A DNA stretch of 29,772 nucleotides from JABFRJ01 sp033812735 (GCA_033812735.1 JAPXTA010000057.1:1-29772); one strand, 5' to 3'. Positions 7,762-17,117 are shown, counted from the first letter of the stretch. Notes: generated by a model from the letters alone, not told the origin. Made by a program: numbers and translations.

Positions 7762-8856
7762 ATGTTTGGTCCCCGCACCCTTCGCCGCTACATCGCGATC
7801 CGCTTCCTCGCCATGACGATCGGTGCCTTCCTCGTCTGTGCGATGCTGATTTTCATGATCGATCTCATCGAGTTGCTGCGTCAGTCGCGCAATGCCAAGA
7901 CTCTGACCCTGCCGAAACTCGCCTGGATCGGCTTCCTGCGTCTCCCCTCGTTCTCCGAACTCCTGCTGCCGTTCGCGGTCCTGGTCGGCGCCATCGGCGC
8001 CCTGCTGAGCCTCAGCCGCAAGTCGGAGCTGACCGTCATGCGCGCCGCCGGCATGTCCGTCTGGCAGTTCATCAGGCCTGGCGTCACCGTCGCCGCCCTG
8101 ATCGGCCTGTTCGCGGTCTTCGTCTACAACCCGCTTGCGGCCGACGCCAAAGCCGAGGCTGAACGGTTGATGGCCGAAGCCTTCGGCAAGGAAGTCACCA
8201 TGCTCTCGACGGAGGGCACCGGCCCCTGGCTCCGCCAGTCCGGTAGCGACGGCCAATCCGTCATGACGGCCAAGGCCGTGTCCGACAAGGGACTTTCCCT
8301 GGCTGGTGTGACTGTCTTCCGCTACGATCGTGACGGCCGCTTCATCGACCGCTTGGATGCCGAACGCGCCACACTGCAAACCGGTTTCTGGGACCTGCGC
8401 CGCGGCTTCGCCTCACGCCCCGGCCAGGATCCGGAACGTTTCGAGACCTTCAAGCTGCTAACGGGCCTCGATCGCGAGCGCGTGATGGATGCCTTCGGCA
8501 CCGTCGAAACCGTGTCGATATGGGAGCTTCCGGGCGTGATCGACATGGCCGAAAAGGCCGAATTGCCGGCCGCCCGTTTCCGTGTCCAATATCAACTTCT
8601 CCTCAGCCGTCCGCTACTCCTCGTAGCCATGGTTCTTTTGGCCGCCACTGTGTCTTTGCGGTCCTTCCGACAGGGGGGCATCCAGACTATGGTCGTCACA
8701 GGAATGGTCGGGGGAATAGGCTTCTTCCTGCTGACAGAGGTATCGCGTCAGGTCGGTTTGGCCGGTCTGATATCAGCCCCTGTTGCCGTGTGGACGCCTG
8801 TGATAGTCGCGTGCTTGACCGCAATTACGGTGCTATTGCACCAGGAGGATGGCTGA
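7762..8856 (+). CDS. lptG: LPS export ABC transporter permease LptG
   Basis: This gene encodes a 364-residue partner of LptF in the LptB2FG extractor. It opens with TLRRYIAIRFLAMTIGAFLV and has the second helix and coupling region RLPSFSELLLPFAVLVGAIGA followed by LLSLSRKSELTVMRAAGMS. The periplasmic domain (about 130-265) is followed by C-terminal helices (LLSRPLLLVAMVLLAATVSL and QTMVVTGMVGGIGFFLLTEV). The length is that of the family. Its stop codon at 8854-8856 directly abuts the lptD start, and the ribosome site of lptD lies inside the end of lptG, so the two are likely coupled. Confidence 0.93.
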   Translation: MFGPRTLRRYIAIRFLAMTIGAFLVCAMLIFMIDLIELLRQSRNAKTLTLPKLAWIGFLRLPSFSELLLPFAVLVGAIGALLSLSRKSELTVMRAAGMSVWQFIRPGVTVAALIGLFAVFVYNPLAADAKAEAERLMAEAFGKEVTMLSTEGTGPWLRQSGSDGQSVMTAKAVSDKGLSLAGVTVFRYDRDGRFIDRLDAERATLQTGFWDLRRGFASRPGQDPERFETFKLLTGLDRERVMDAFGTVETVSIWELPGVIDMAEKAELPAARFRVQYQLLLSRPLLLVAMVLLAATVSLRSFRQGGIQTMVVTGMVGGIGFFLLTEVSRQVGLAGLISAPVAVWTPVIVACLTAITVLLHQEDG

Positions 8857-11352
8857 GTGAGGCGTAATGCGCTCATACCGCACGATGTGTGCGGCCTGAC
8901 GCGCCAGTCATGCATGCCGGTGCGGCAGCGTGATAGCCTTCTCGCGTCTACGGTCCGTGCAGTCAAATTATCGTGGATTGCTGGCGCATTAGCCGTGATG
9001 TCGGCAACGTCTGCCCTGGCCCAGGACCCGAGTATCCGCACCGTGCCGCTTGGCGGCGATAAGACGTTCAACGGATCAGCAGCGAACATCGTCGGCGCAA
9101 CGCCAAAAATCAATTCGGCGCTGCCGCTGAACCTTCAGGCCGATCAGCTCGTGTACGACACGCGCGGCTCGAAGATTATCGCTCGCGGTAACGTTGAGGT
9201 GTTCTACAACAACTTCGTTCTGACCGCCGACGAGATCATCTACGATCAAAGCGCCAATCTTCTGACCGCCTCTGGCAACGCTCAACTTCGCGACCCGAAC
9301 GGCAACATCACCCGCGCCGAGCGCCTCGAAGCGACGGACGATTTCCGCGACGCCTTCGTGCAGTCGTTGTCCATCGTCACAAAGGACGAGACCCGCATCG
9401 CCGCCCGCCGCGCCACCCGCCGCGACGGCAACACGACGGATTACGAGCAGGCGAAGTTCACGCCCTGCAAGAACGATCCCGGCAAACCGCCGCTGTGGTG
9501 CATCAGTGCCGCCCGCATCATTCACGACCAGCGCGCCGCCACCATTACCTATCAAGACGCGCAGTTCGAACTCTTCGGCATGCCGGTGCTGTTCCTGCCG
9601 TACTTCCAGCACGCCGATCCCTCGGTGAAGCGCAAGTCCGGCTTCCTCGCACCACATATTGGCCAGTCGTCGAGCCTCGGCTTCCGATTCGAGGTTCCCT
9701 ACTATTTTGCGCTCGCGCCGAACTATGACTTCACCTTCAGCCCCGAGTACCTCTCGAAGCAGGGCATGATGTGGAAGGGCGAATTCCGCCACCGTCTGGC
9801 CAATGGCCAGTACATGGTCCGCGGCGCCTTCATCGATCAGGACGTCAGCAACTTGCCGAATTCGTCCGACGCCGATGTCCAACGGCTGGATGGCTGGCGT
9901 GGCACGGTCGAAACGCGTGGTTCGTTCTCGCTCGGCTCCTGGTGGCGTACCGGCTGGGATGTCACGCTTGAAAGCGACAAGTCATTCCGCCGCTTCTACG
10001 GCTTCGACGGGATCTTCCAGACCGACCGCGTGAACACCGCCTATTTGACGGGCATGAGCGAACGGAACTATTTCAACGCCCAGCTCTACCACTTTGGTGG
10101 CTTGCTGCTGGATGATACCGTGACAGCGACATCCCGTATTCACCCGGTCGTCGACTACAACTACATCTTCAATGGCTCGGTACTCGGCGGCGAGGTCAAC
10201 TTCTCTGGCCATGCCCGTTCGATGACTCGCCGCAACGGCACTGACCTCACCGGCACGGTTGCAGCCGGCACAGACACCACACACGCAGTGGCCGACCTCG
10301 GCTGGCGCCGGCGCCTCATCGACGGCATCGGCCAGACTTGGACGCCCTTCGCCAACATTCGCGGCGACGCCTACAGCTTCCAGAATACGCGCGATCCCGT
10401 GACTGGCCTCAACCTCGAGTCCGACACGATCCTGCGCGGCGTCGGAACGACCGGTCTGACCTACGCCTACCCCTTTGTCGCTCACACCGCGACCGCCTCT
10501 CACATTGTCGAGCCAACAGTTCAAGTCGTCTCGCGCAACATGAACAGGGTCGACCAGCGCTTGCTGCCCAATGAGGACTCGAAGAGCATCGTCTACGACG
10601 ACACCCTGTTGTTCGACGTCTCGAAGACCAGCGGTTACGACCTCATCGATACCGGTACGCGCGCCAACCTCGGTGTCCAGTACACCTTCCAAGCCAACAA
10701 CGGCTTCCACGCCAAAGCCGTCTTCGGCCAGAGCATTTTCCTCGGTGGCAACAACGTTTTCGCCGACCCTGGCAAGGACGTGACGTCAACCGCCGTAGCA
10801 GGGTCGTTCCCGAACTCGTTTGATCCGAACAACGGCCTCGGCACCAAACGCTCCGACTACGTCGCCGGTGTGTACGTATCGCCAATGACCAACTTGAGCT
10901 TGGTCGCCCAGGCCCGGTTTGACGAGACCGACTGGACTCTCCGCCGTCAGGACACCCTGTTGACCTTCGGCCTCGGCCCGCTGACCACCCAGGCAGTCTA
11001 CACATTCAAGGCGGCCGATCCCGCCCTCGCGCTCACGACGAACCAGCAGGAAGTGCAGCTCAACCTGGGCCTGCGCCTGACCGACAATTGGTCGCTGCTG
11101 GGCTCCATGCGCTACGATCTCGACGATCATCAGCGCATCCAGGATGCCATCGGCCTGCGCTACGCCGACGAGTGCTTCGTCCTCACCACGACCTACAGTG
11201 AAACGTTCGTCGAAAATACCGATCAGGGCATCAAGCCCGACCGCACGCTCATGCTCCGCTTCGAGCTGAAGCACCTGGGTGAGTTCAACTACCGGACGGA
11301 TGTCACGAGCTTCCTCAACCGCGGCGACAACCAACCGTCAACCGGTCAATAA
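8857..11352 (+). CDS. lptD: LPS assembly outer-membrane protein LptD
   Basis: This gene encodes an 831-residue outer-membrane translocon that, with lipoprotein LptE, inserts LPS into the outer leaflet. A signal peptide (VKLSWIAGALAVMSATSALAQ, ending near residue 55) precedes an OstA/LptA-like periplasmic domain (LQADQLVYDTRGSKIIARGNV to about residue 170). The remainder is a large beta barrel with alternating strands and many aromatic residues. Cysteines C204 and C215 near the domain junction and C773 near the C-terminus could form the disulfide that matures LptD. The GTG start at 8857 is supported by AGGAGG at 8843-8848; it gives an unusually long pre-signal segment of about 30 residues, so ATG at 8914 is an alternative. 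Confidence 0.93.
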   Translation: MRRNALIPHDVCGLTRQSCMPVRQRDSLLASTVRAVKLSWIAGALAVMSATSALAQDPSIRTVPLGGDKTFNGSAANIVGATPKINSALPLNLQADQLVYDTRGSKIIARGNVEVFYNNFVLTADEIIYDQSANLLTASGNAQLRDPNGNITRAERLEATDDFRDAFVQSLSIVTKDETRIAARRATRRDGNTTDYEQAKFTPCKNDPGKPPLWCISAARIIHDQRAATITYQDAQFELFGMPVLFLPYFQHADPSVKRKSGFLAPHIGQSSSLGFRFEVPYYFALAPNYDFTFSPEYLSKQGMMWKGEFRHRLANGQYMVRGAFIDQDVSNLPNSSDADVQRLDGWRGTVETRGSFSLGSWWRTGWDVTLESDKSFRRFYGFDGIFQTDRVNTAYLTGMSERNYFNAQLYHFGGLLLDDTVTATSRIHPVVDYNYIFNGSVLGGEVNFSGHARSMTRRNGTDLTGTVAAGTDTTHAVADLGWRRRLIDGIGQTWTPFANIRGDAYSFQNTRDPVTGLNLESDTILRGVGTTGLTYAYPFVAHTATASHIVEPTVQVVSRNMNRVDQRLLPNEDSKSIVYDDTLLFDVSKTSGYDLIDTGTRANLGVQYTFQANNGFHAKAVFGQSIFLGGNNVFADPGKDVTSTAVAGSFPNSFDPNNGLGTKRSDYVAGVYVSPMTNLSLVAQARFDETDWTLRRQDTLLTFGLGPLTTQAVYTFKAADPALALTTNQQEVQLNLGLRLTDNWSLLGSMRYDLDDHQRIQDAIGLRYADECFVLTTTYSETFVENTDQGIKPDRTLMLRFELKHLGEFNYRTDVTSFLNRGDNQPSTGQ

Positions 11353-11604
11353 CGCCGCGTCCAGGCAGCGCCCAGTCGTCGAGCCGAGCCACCATCGACA
11401 CACCCCGCTGGCGGCGCGCGGCTGTTCCCTTTGCCGCCCGCCCTCGACCATCTGCCCCCTCCTGCTCTCCTGGCCTCGCGCGGTGCGTTTCACCATTACC
11501 GGTGGATACGCCACCGAGTTGCCCACCTTCTGCCCGATAAGCGAGTGCGATAGGTTCGCCCCTCCGCTAAGGTTTCGGCAGAATCAACTCTAGACTCCGG
11601 GCAA

Positions 11605-12948
11605 ATGGCGCACACGATGGACCGAGACCGGCAATCGGATTGCCCAAGAATGCAGTCGCAGACGCAACGGCAGACGCCGGCCCGCCTCGCCGGGCTTGCG
11701 TCGGCTTTCGCAGCACTGTGCCTCTACGCCGCCCCAGCCTCGGCGCAGCTCTTCCCGCCGGGCCAGAGTGTGACCGTGACCACAACAGGCCCTGCCGTCG
11801 TACCGCCGCCGGTAGCCCCCGCGCCGGCCCAAGCTGCGAAACCGAAGCCCAAGCCGAAGCCGAAACCGACCGAAACCGCCTCAGTGGCCACCGCCGACAA
11901 GAAGGGCCAATCCATCCTCATGCTCGTCAACGACGAGCCGATCACGGCCTATGAAGTCGAACTGCGGGCCCGCTTCATGGCGATCAGTTCGAACGTCGGC
12001 CAGCAAGCGCAGGAAGCGTTCAAGCGCATTGCCACGTCGGAGGCGACGTCTGCCAAGCTGAAGAGCATCCTCGAACAGACCATCCGCGAGAACCAAGGCA
12101 AAGCGCGCGAGCAGATCGTCGCGATTTTCGAGGCGCGCAAGAAGGCCTTCGCGATGGACCTGCAGAAGCAGGCCATGGAGGGCGCGCGCTCTGCCGCCTA
12201 CCCGAAGTTCCGCAAGGATGCCCAGGAAGAGCTGATCGAAGAGAAGCTCAAGCTGCAAGAGGCCCGCCGCCTTGGCATTGAGATCAGCGACGACGACGTC
12301 AATCGCATCATCAAAGGTATTGCCGAGCGCAACAAGGTCACAGAGGCGCAGTTCGCGCAAAACCTCAAGGGCATGGGTGGCGATATCTCGGTGATGAAAG
12401 CCCGCTTCCGCGCGCAGCTCGCATGGCGCGAAGTCGTCCGCCGCAAATTTTCGGGCCAAATCTCGGTCAATCAGCGCGACGTCGACCGTTTGATGGCCAA
12501 GGCGAAGAGCACAGACGGCGACGCTGTCGAACTGCAGATTCAAAAGATCTCATTGCCATTGCCGGCCAAGCTCGATCAGACCGCGCTCGCACAACGCCTC
12601 GCAGACGCCGATGCGCTCCGCCGCCGGTTCGCCGGCTGCAAAACCACGTCGGTGCTTGCCCAGTCGCTTCCCGGCGCCAAATTCGAGGATCTGAAATTCG
12701 TCAAGCCGTCGACGGTCGCTGAACCCGCGCGCTCCTTCCTGCTGAGCGCAAAGGACGGCGAAATGCTGCCGCCGCAGACGGCCGGCAGCGGCATAGACAT
12801 CTATGTCGTATGCGCGCGCCGTGACCTCAAGGCAGACGACAAAGTACGCGAGGAAGCGCAGGCGGAATTGACATCGAAGGAATTCGAGACACTCGCGACC
12901 CGTCACCTGCGCGACCTGCGCCAGGATGCCTTGATCGAGCAGCGCTGA
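11605..12948 (+). CDS. surA: SurA-like periplasmic chaperone / peptidyl-prolyl isomerase
   Basis: This gene encodes a protein of up to 447 residues with a signal peptide (LAGLASAFAALCLYAAPASAQ) and a Pro/Lys-rich linker containing the KPKPKPKPKP run. The SurA N-terminal domain starts at ILMLVNDEPITAYEVELRARF and resumes at EELIEEKLKLQEARRLGIEIS with FAQNLKGMGGDISVMKARFR. About 70 charged residues (roughly 132-205) are inserted between these two parts, longer than in enterobacterial SurA. A degenerate parvulin-like region follows (VELQIQKISLPLPAK to IYVVCARRDLKADDK). It helps fold outer-membrane proteins, including LptD, which fits its position after lptD. The start is uncertain: 11605, 11617 and 11650 all keep the signal peptide. 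The 252-bp spacer before it contains a T-less hairpin (CGGTGG/CCACCG, 11500-11516). Confidence 0.85.
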   Translation: MAHTMDRDRQSDCPRMQSQTQRQTPARLAGLASAFAALCLYAAPASAQLFPPGQSVTVTTTGPAVVPPPVAPAPAQAAKPKPKPKPKPTETASVATADKKGQSILMLVNDEPITAYEVELRARFMAISSNVGQQAQEAFKRIATSEATSAKLKSILEQTIRENQGKAREQIVAIFEARKKAFAMDLQKQAMEGARSAAYPKFRKDAQEELIEEKLKLQEARRLGIEISDDDVNRIIKGIAERNKVTEAQFAQNLKGMGGDISVMKARFRAQLAWREVVRRKFSGQISVNQRDVDRLMAKAKSTDGDAVELQIQKISLPLPAKLDQTALAQRLADADALRRRFAGCKTTSVLAQSLPGAKFEDLKFVKPSTVAEPARSFLLSAKDGEMLPPQTAGSGIDIYVVCARRDLKADDKVREEAQAELTSKEFETLATRHLRDLRQDALIEQR

Positions 12949-12970
12949 CCGCTATCGCGCCCCGCGCCAC

Positions 12971-13630
12971 TCAATCGCGGCCCGGATCTCCAAGCGGAAA
13001 GAAATGCCTGTATGGTCGCGCCTCGTCGACGGCGCGTGCGAACGACGGATGCTGAAGTAGCCGCTGCCTGTAAGCAGAAAGATACGGCCGCTTGTCGCCG
13101 ATCCGGTGCACCCAATCCGCATAGAACAACGCCGGCGCCGCCGCACAATCGGCCAAACTGAGAACGCCTCCGCTCGCCCACGGGCGATCGCGTAGCGTCC
13201 GATCCAGCCAGTCGTAACTCGTCTCGAGCAATGCGCGCGCCTCGGCGACACCCGGCGCATGCCGTTCGACTTCGGGCTTGATCGCATCGAACACGATCCG
13301 CTGGACCGGGGTCATGACATAGTTGTCGAATACGCGGTCCATGAACCGGACATCGAGCGCTGCAACGCGGTCCTCGGGAATGAGCCGCACCGGCCCCGGA
13401 TAATGCACATCGAGATATTCGATGATCACGCTCGACTCGACCACCACCTCGCCGTCATCGACCAGCATCGGCATGCGCTTCAGCGGCCAGCGCTGCGCAA
13501 AGGACGACGATGCTTCCGGATCGTCTCCGGAGAGCATCTTGAATTGGAAAGGCGTGCCGTTCTCATACAGCGCGATCAGGACCTTTTGACAGTACGACGA
13601 AAACGGATGCGCGTAGAGCTCGAGTGACAT
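12971..13630 (-). CDS. Glutathione S-transferase family protein
   Basis: This gene encodes a 219-residue protein. The N-terminal thioredoxin-like domain is LELYAHPFSSYCQKVLIALYE, with the Ser/Cys region near the glutathione thiol, then RMPMLVDDGEVVVESSVIIEYL with the conserved cis-proline and the glutathione-binding ES pair. The C-terminal helical domain includes WASGGVLSLADCAAAPALFY with the N-capping Asp. Members detoxify electrophiles or act as lyases or isomerases; the substrate is unknown. ATG at 13630 is chosen because GGGAGAT lies six bases upstream. It converges on the surA gene with a 22-bp gap. Confidence 0.92.
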   Translation of the reverse strand: MSLELYAHPFSSYCQKVLIALYENGTPFQFKMLSGDDPEASSSFAQRWPLKRMPMLVDDGEVVVESSVIIEYLDVHYPGPVRLIPEDRVAALDVRFMDRVFDNYVMTPVQRIVFDAIKPEVERHAPGVAEARALLETSYDWLDRTLRDRPWASGGVLSLADCAAAPALFYADWVHRIGDKRPYLSAYRQRLLQHPSFARAVDEARPYRHFFPLGDPGRD

Positions 13631-13654
13631 GCAGTATCTCCCATACGCCAAGAG

Positions 13655-13706
13655 TCATGCGCCAAAACGTCATGCGAACCGCTTCAACCGCACGCATTAC
13701 GTTTGG
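13655..13706. promoter_or_regulatory. Imperfect inverted repeat upstream of tspO
   Basis: CCAAAACGTCATGCG (13662-13676) is repeated in inverted form as CGCATTACGTTTGG (13693-13706) with one mismatch and one extra A, separated by 16 bases. A direct copy of GTCATGCG also occurs at 13655-13662 and 13670-13677. It lies between the divergent GST and tspO genes and could be an operator; no regulator is identified. Confidence 0.35.
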
Positions 13707-13805
13707 TTGCATGCGCCGTCGCAGTCCTGTGAAGACGGCCGAGGGAACCAGTAGCCGACACGAGACGTATAAGGCGCAATCAATTTCAGACGCCGAGGCA
13801 GCAAA

Positions 13806-14276
13806 ATGACAACCATCACACAGACCAACCGCGGCTGGGCGGCACTGCCCCTATTCGTGGTGGCGGTCGCCGCAGCTGCCGTATTCGGGGCGCAGTTTAT
13901 GCCGGGAGAATGGTACCGCGCGCTCGCAAAGCCGTCGTGGAACCCGCCGAACTGGGTGTTTGGCCCAGTCTGGACTGTGCTCTACGTCATGATCGCCGTT
14001 GCGGGCTGGCTGGCCTGGCGAGAGGGCGCCTACAAGGCCCTCGGCTTCTGGGGCGGACAGCTCATCCTCAACGCCCTCTGGTCGTGGGCCTTTTTCGGCC
14101 AGAAAATGATCGGCGTCGCACTGATCGACATTCTGCTTCTGTTGATTGCGATCGTCGGCTTCATCGCGACGGTCTGGAACCGCTCTCGCACGGCCGGCTT
14201 GCTGTTCCTGCCCTACCTGGCTTGGGTGTCTTTCGCGACAGCCCTCAATACGGCGATTTTCCTGCTCAATCGGTAA
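13806..14276 (+). CDS. tspO: TspO/MBR family tryptophan-rich sensory protein
   Basis: This gene encodes a 156-residue five-helix membrane protein. The family signature is WYRALAKPSWNPPNWVFGPV followed by WTVLYVMIAVAGWLAWREGA, then LILNALWSWAFFGQKMIGVALIDI and FLPYLAWVSFATALNTAIFLLN. Bacterial TspO proteins bind porphyrins and related tetrapyrroles and modulate stress or photosynthesis-gene responses. An inverted-repeat region lies just upstream in the gap shared with the divergent GST gene. It converges on the antiporter gene with only three bases between the stop codons. Confidence 0.94.
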   Translation: MTTITQTNRGWAALPLFVVAVAAAAVFGAQFMPGEWYRALAKPSWNPPNWVFGPVWTVLYVMIAVAGWLAWREGAYKALGFWGGQLILNALWSWAFFGQKMIGVALIDILLLLIAIVGFIATVWNRSRTAGLLFLPYLAWVSFATALNTAIFLLNR

Positions 14277-14279
14277 CCG

Positions 14280-16109
14280 TCAGCCGCTCGGCTTGCCAGC
14301 ACCGGCTGATGCAGCGGCCGGCGGCGGCGCCTTGCCGCGCACGCCCCTCGTCTCGTCCCGGCCAGCCGCCTTGGCCGCTGCCTGGAGCTCGAGCCGCACC
14401 TCGTCACGCCGCTCATGAATAGACGCGATCACCGGACCGGTCGGAATTCCAAGCCCGACGAGAGCGGCTTCGGAGAGCTGCAAGCTTGCCTCCACGGTCT
14501 CAGGGACCGCGTCCGTAACGCCTTCGGAATAAAGATGCCGCGCATGCGCCGCGTCCTTCGCACGCGCAACCACGAGGATCTCCGGCCTCAGTCGACGCAC
14601 AACCCGCACGATCTCGTCGATCATGGTCTGCGTATGAATGGTGACGATGACTCCTGCCGCGTCCATCAGACCACAGGATTTCAAGAACTCAGGGCTCGTC
14701 GCATCTCCGAAATACACATCGCCGCCTCGCCCTCGTCCAGCGACCACCGCCGTCGCATTATGATCGATCGCGGTATAGGGCACGTTATGACGCTCGAGGA
14801 GGAGCGCGACATCGCGTCCGACGCGGCCGTAGCCGACCACAATCGCGTGCTTCTCTTGCGCGACCGGCGCCTTCATGAGAGCGGGATCAAGAGTTTTGGC
14901 CGCTTCGAACCGTGCACGGATGCGTTGCGCCAGCAGCGCGAGAAGCGGAATAAGCACCATCGACAACGACACGACGGCAAGCGTGAACGATGTAACAGAC
15001 GGCGCCAGTATGCCGAGTGCCGATGCGAGCCCGATCGCGACGAACGCAAATTCTCCAGCAGGACCGAGTAGCAGCGCCGTCTCAATGGCGGCGGGGAGAG
15101 AGATACGAAACAGCCGCGACAGACCGACGATCATCGCCGCCTTCACGGCAATGAGCGCAACAACGCAGGCAATGAGCGCCCCCGGTGCCCGCAACACTTC
15201 CCGGATATCGAGGGACATCCCAACGGAAAAGAAGAACAATCCGAGTAGCAGCCCTTTGAACGGTTCGATCTGCGACTCGATCGCCTTGCGATACTCCGTC
15301 TCGGCGAGAAGAAGCCCGGCCACAAAGGCGCCCAGCGCCATCGACATCCCGGCCACCGCCGCAACAACTCCCGTCGCGACGATGACGAAAAGGATCGTCG
15401 CAATGAATAGTTCGCTGGATTGCGCTTCCGCGACGATGCGGAAAAGCGGCCTGAGCATGAGCCGCCCCACGAGGAAAATAAGCGCGATGGCGACGAAGGC
15501 CTGCATCAAGGCAGATCCGACCGTCTGCCAAAGCGATCCGGTCCCGTTCGTGCCCGCGATCGAAACGAAGACCAAGATTGGAATGACGGCGAGATCTTGT
15601 GCCAGAAGAATCGAGAAGCTGGCCCGGCCTGCCGTCGTCGACGTCCGCCCCTGACTGGCAAGAACCTCGATGACGATCGCCGTCGAGGATAGCGCTAACG
15701 AAGCCCCGATCACCAGCGATGCCACCGCCGACTGCCCCAGCAGCGCGACAAACGACGCGATGACGGTCGTTGCCAGCAGAACTTGAGTCCCGCCGAGCCC
15801 CACGACCAGACGCCGCATGGCCCTCAGGCGCTCGAGCGACAACTCGAGCCCGATCAGGAACAGCAGAAAAACAACGCCAAGATCGCCGATCGACGACACG
15901 TTCTTCGCGTCGACAACCGTGAACCAGTAGAGCAGCGGCACTGCTGCGATCAGCGAGCCCAAACCGAGCGGCCCGAGAACCGCTCCCGCCGCAAAGTAGG
16001 CGAGCACAGGGCTGGCGCCGAAACGCTTCGCCACAGGAACGATAACGCCCGCCGTACCGAGCACGACGAGCGCATCACTATAGGCAGCAATGTTGATCGA
16101 CTGGGCCAG
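14280..16109 (-). CDS. KefB/KefC-like monovalent cation:proton antiporter with TrkA-N domain (CPA2)
   Basis: This gene encodes about 609 residues. An N-terminal Na+/H+ exchanger domain of about 12 helices begins INIAAYSDALVVLGTAGVIV and includes DLGVVFLLFLIGLELSLERL and LLGPAGEFAFVAIGLASALG. A cytosolic TrkA-N/RCK Rossmann domain starts at HAIVVGYGRVGRDVALLLER, with the GxGxxG nucleotide loop and VYFGDATSPEFL. The Kef family exports K+ in exchange for protons, gated by NAD(H) or glutathione adducts. The conserved N-terminus (INIAAYSDALVV) lies before the first ATG/GTG-type start (GTG 16064). The only sensible start is CTG at 16109, preceded by GGAG six bases upstream; an in-frame TGA lies just above it. 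Confidence 0.88.
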   Translation of the reverse strand: MAQSINIAAYSDALVVLGTAGVIVPVAKRFGASPVLAYFAAGAVLGPLGLGSLIAAVPLLYWFTVVDAKNVSSIGDLGVVFLLFLIGLELSLERLRAMRRLVVGLGGTQVLLATTVIASFVALLGQSAVASLVIGASLALSSTAIVIEVLASQGRTSTTAGRASFSILLAQDLAVIPILVFVSIAGTNGTGSLWQTVGSALMQAFVAIALIFLVGRLMLRPLFRIVAEAQSSELFIATILFVIVATGVVAAVAGMSMALGAFVAGLLLAETEYRKAIESQIEPFKGLLLGLFFFSVGMSLDIREVLRAPGALIACVVALIAVKAAMIVGLSRLFRISLPAAIETALLLGPAGEFAFVAIGLASALGILAPSVTSFTLAVVSLSMVLIPLLALLAQRIRARFEAAKTLDPALMKAPVAQEKHAIVVGYGRVGRDVALLLERHNVPYTAIDHNATAVVAGRGRGGDVYFGDATSPEFLKSCGLMDAAGVIVTIHTQTMIDEIVRVVRRLRPEILVVARAKDAAHARHLYSEGVTDAVPETVEASLQLSEAALVGLGIPTGPVIASIHERRDEVRLELQAAAKAAGRDETRGVRGKAPPPAAASAGAGKPSG

Positions 16110-16154
16110 TGTCCGCTCCGTTCGAGCACTCGATCAAAGGAGTGCACAACGGAT

Positions 16155-16180
16155 GTTTGCCCGGAGCGGCGGCGGCAAAC
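16155..16180 (-). terminator. Hairpin between chpT and the antiporter gene
   Basis: GTTTGCC (16155-16161) pairs with GGCAAAC (16174-16180) around a GC-rich loop, 22 bases after the chpT stop codon. No T-run follows, so it may act as a weak terminator, attenuator or simply an RNA-stabilising hairpin. Confidence 0.3.
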
Positions 16181-16201
16181 AAGCCGGAAGTCGCAAACCC
16201 C

Positions 16202-16852
16202 TCAGGTTGTAGGCATCGCTGCGATCACGATGTCATCACCATGCTTCGTTATGGTCAGCGCCATGCGCTGGCCCTGGGCAAGACGCCACGTGTAGTACGA
16301 CTGGATCGACATTGAATCGAGCTGCGGCTCACCGCCGGCGCAGAAGTCGGCGAGATACTGCGGCGGGCGCGCACTTACGCCCTTGCAGATCAGTTGGAAC
16401 GTCGGGCGTTCAAGGTCCCCGCTGACATTCGCCGTGATCAGACCGCCGCGCGGCAGGGCGGTCATCGAGATGGCGATCATGTTGAGCAGCAGCTTGACCT
16501 TGTCTTTGGCCATCGTCCCGGCGGGGCCGGTCCATGCGAGCTTGTGCTTGGCCTTCACGTCGGGAGTGACGAACAGCGTGGCGACTTCCTTGGCCATGCC
16601 GAGGTCGATCGTGGCCCCCGCTGAACCGGCGGCACCGAAGGCGTAGCGCGCGAACTGCAGCCGGGCCGACGCTTGCGCCGTGACGTTGCGGATCATCTCC
16701 AGCGCATATTTTTGGCTGTCTCCGTCACCGTCTTCGTCGAGAATCTCGAGGCCATTGTTGATCGCCCCGACCGGATTGATCACGTCATGGCAAATCTTCG
16801 ACGAGATCAGAGCGGCAAGCTCGAGGTCGGTAGGATGGGGACGGAATGTCAT
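16202..16852 (-). CDS. chpT: Histidine phosphotransferase ChpT
   Basis: This gene encodes a 216-residue phosphotransferase that passes phosphate from the hybrid kinase CckA to the cell-cycle regulators CtrA and CpdR in alphaproteobacteria. The dimerisation helix has the phospho-acceptor H22 in SSKICHDVINPVGAINNGLEIL. A degenerate ATPase-like domain follows (KHKLAWTGPAGTMAKDKVKLLLNMI and GGLITANVSGDLERPTFQLI). It lacks the ATP-binding glycine boxes, as expected for ChpT. ATG at 16852 has AAAGGG about eight bases upstream. Its position next to an EipA-like gene is relevant because eipA is a CtrA target in Brucella. Confidence 0.92.
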   Translation of the reverse strand: MTFRPHPTDLELAALISSKICHDVINPVGAINNGLEILDEDGDGDSQKYALEMIRNVTAQASARLQFARYAFGAAGSAGATIDLGMAKEVATLFVTPDVKAKHKLAWTGPAGTMAKDKVKLLLNMIAISMTALPRGGLITANVSGDLERPTFQLICKGVSARPPQYLADFCAGGEPQLDSMSIQSYYTWRLAQGQRMALTITKHGDDIVIAAMPTT

Positions 16853-17117
16853 CAGTTAGCCCTTTGAGATGGTCATGCAATGCGGCCAGGCCGATCGCAA
16901 TCGAGATGCCGAGAAGACGCCGGAATTCCGCTTTTGGCTGGGCTAACCATCGCTCAGGAATTGCGCAGGTGATTCTGCATAGCTGCTTCGCGACGCCGCT
17001 GCCAAGCCCGATCACTCTCGCCCGCATTGCGTTGATGCGAAGTTAACGCGCAGCTATTGTATTAAGGACACTGTCATAGATGTGACACGCCGATAGGCAC
17101 TGGCTAGCGGCGGCCTG

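Noticed and set aside
11353..11604. A possible small gene between lptD and surA (a plus-strand frame over 11279-11593).
   Set aside because: Its codons are a frame-shifted continuation of lptD followed by spacer, with no ribosome site and no recognisable protein features.
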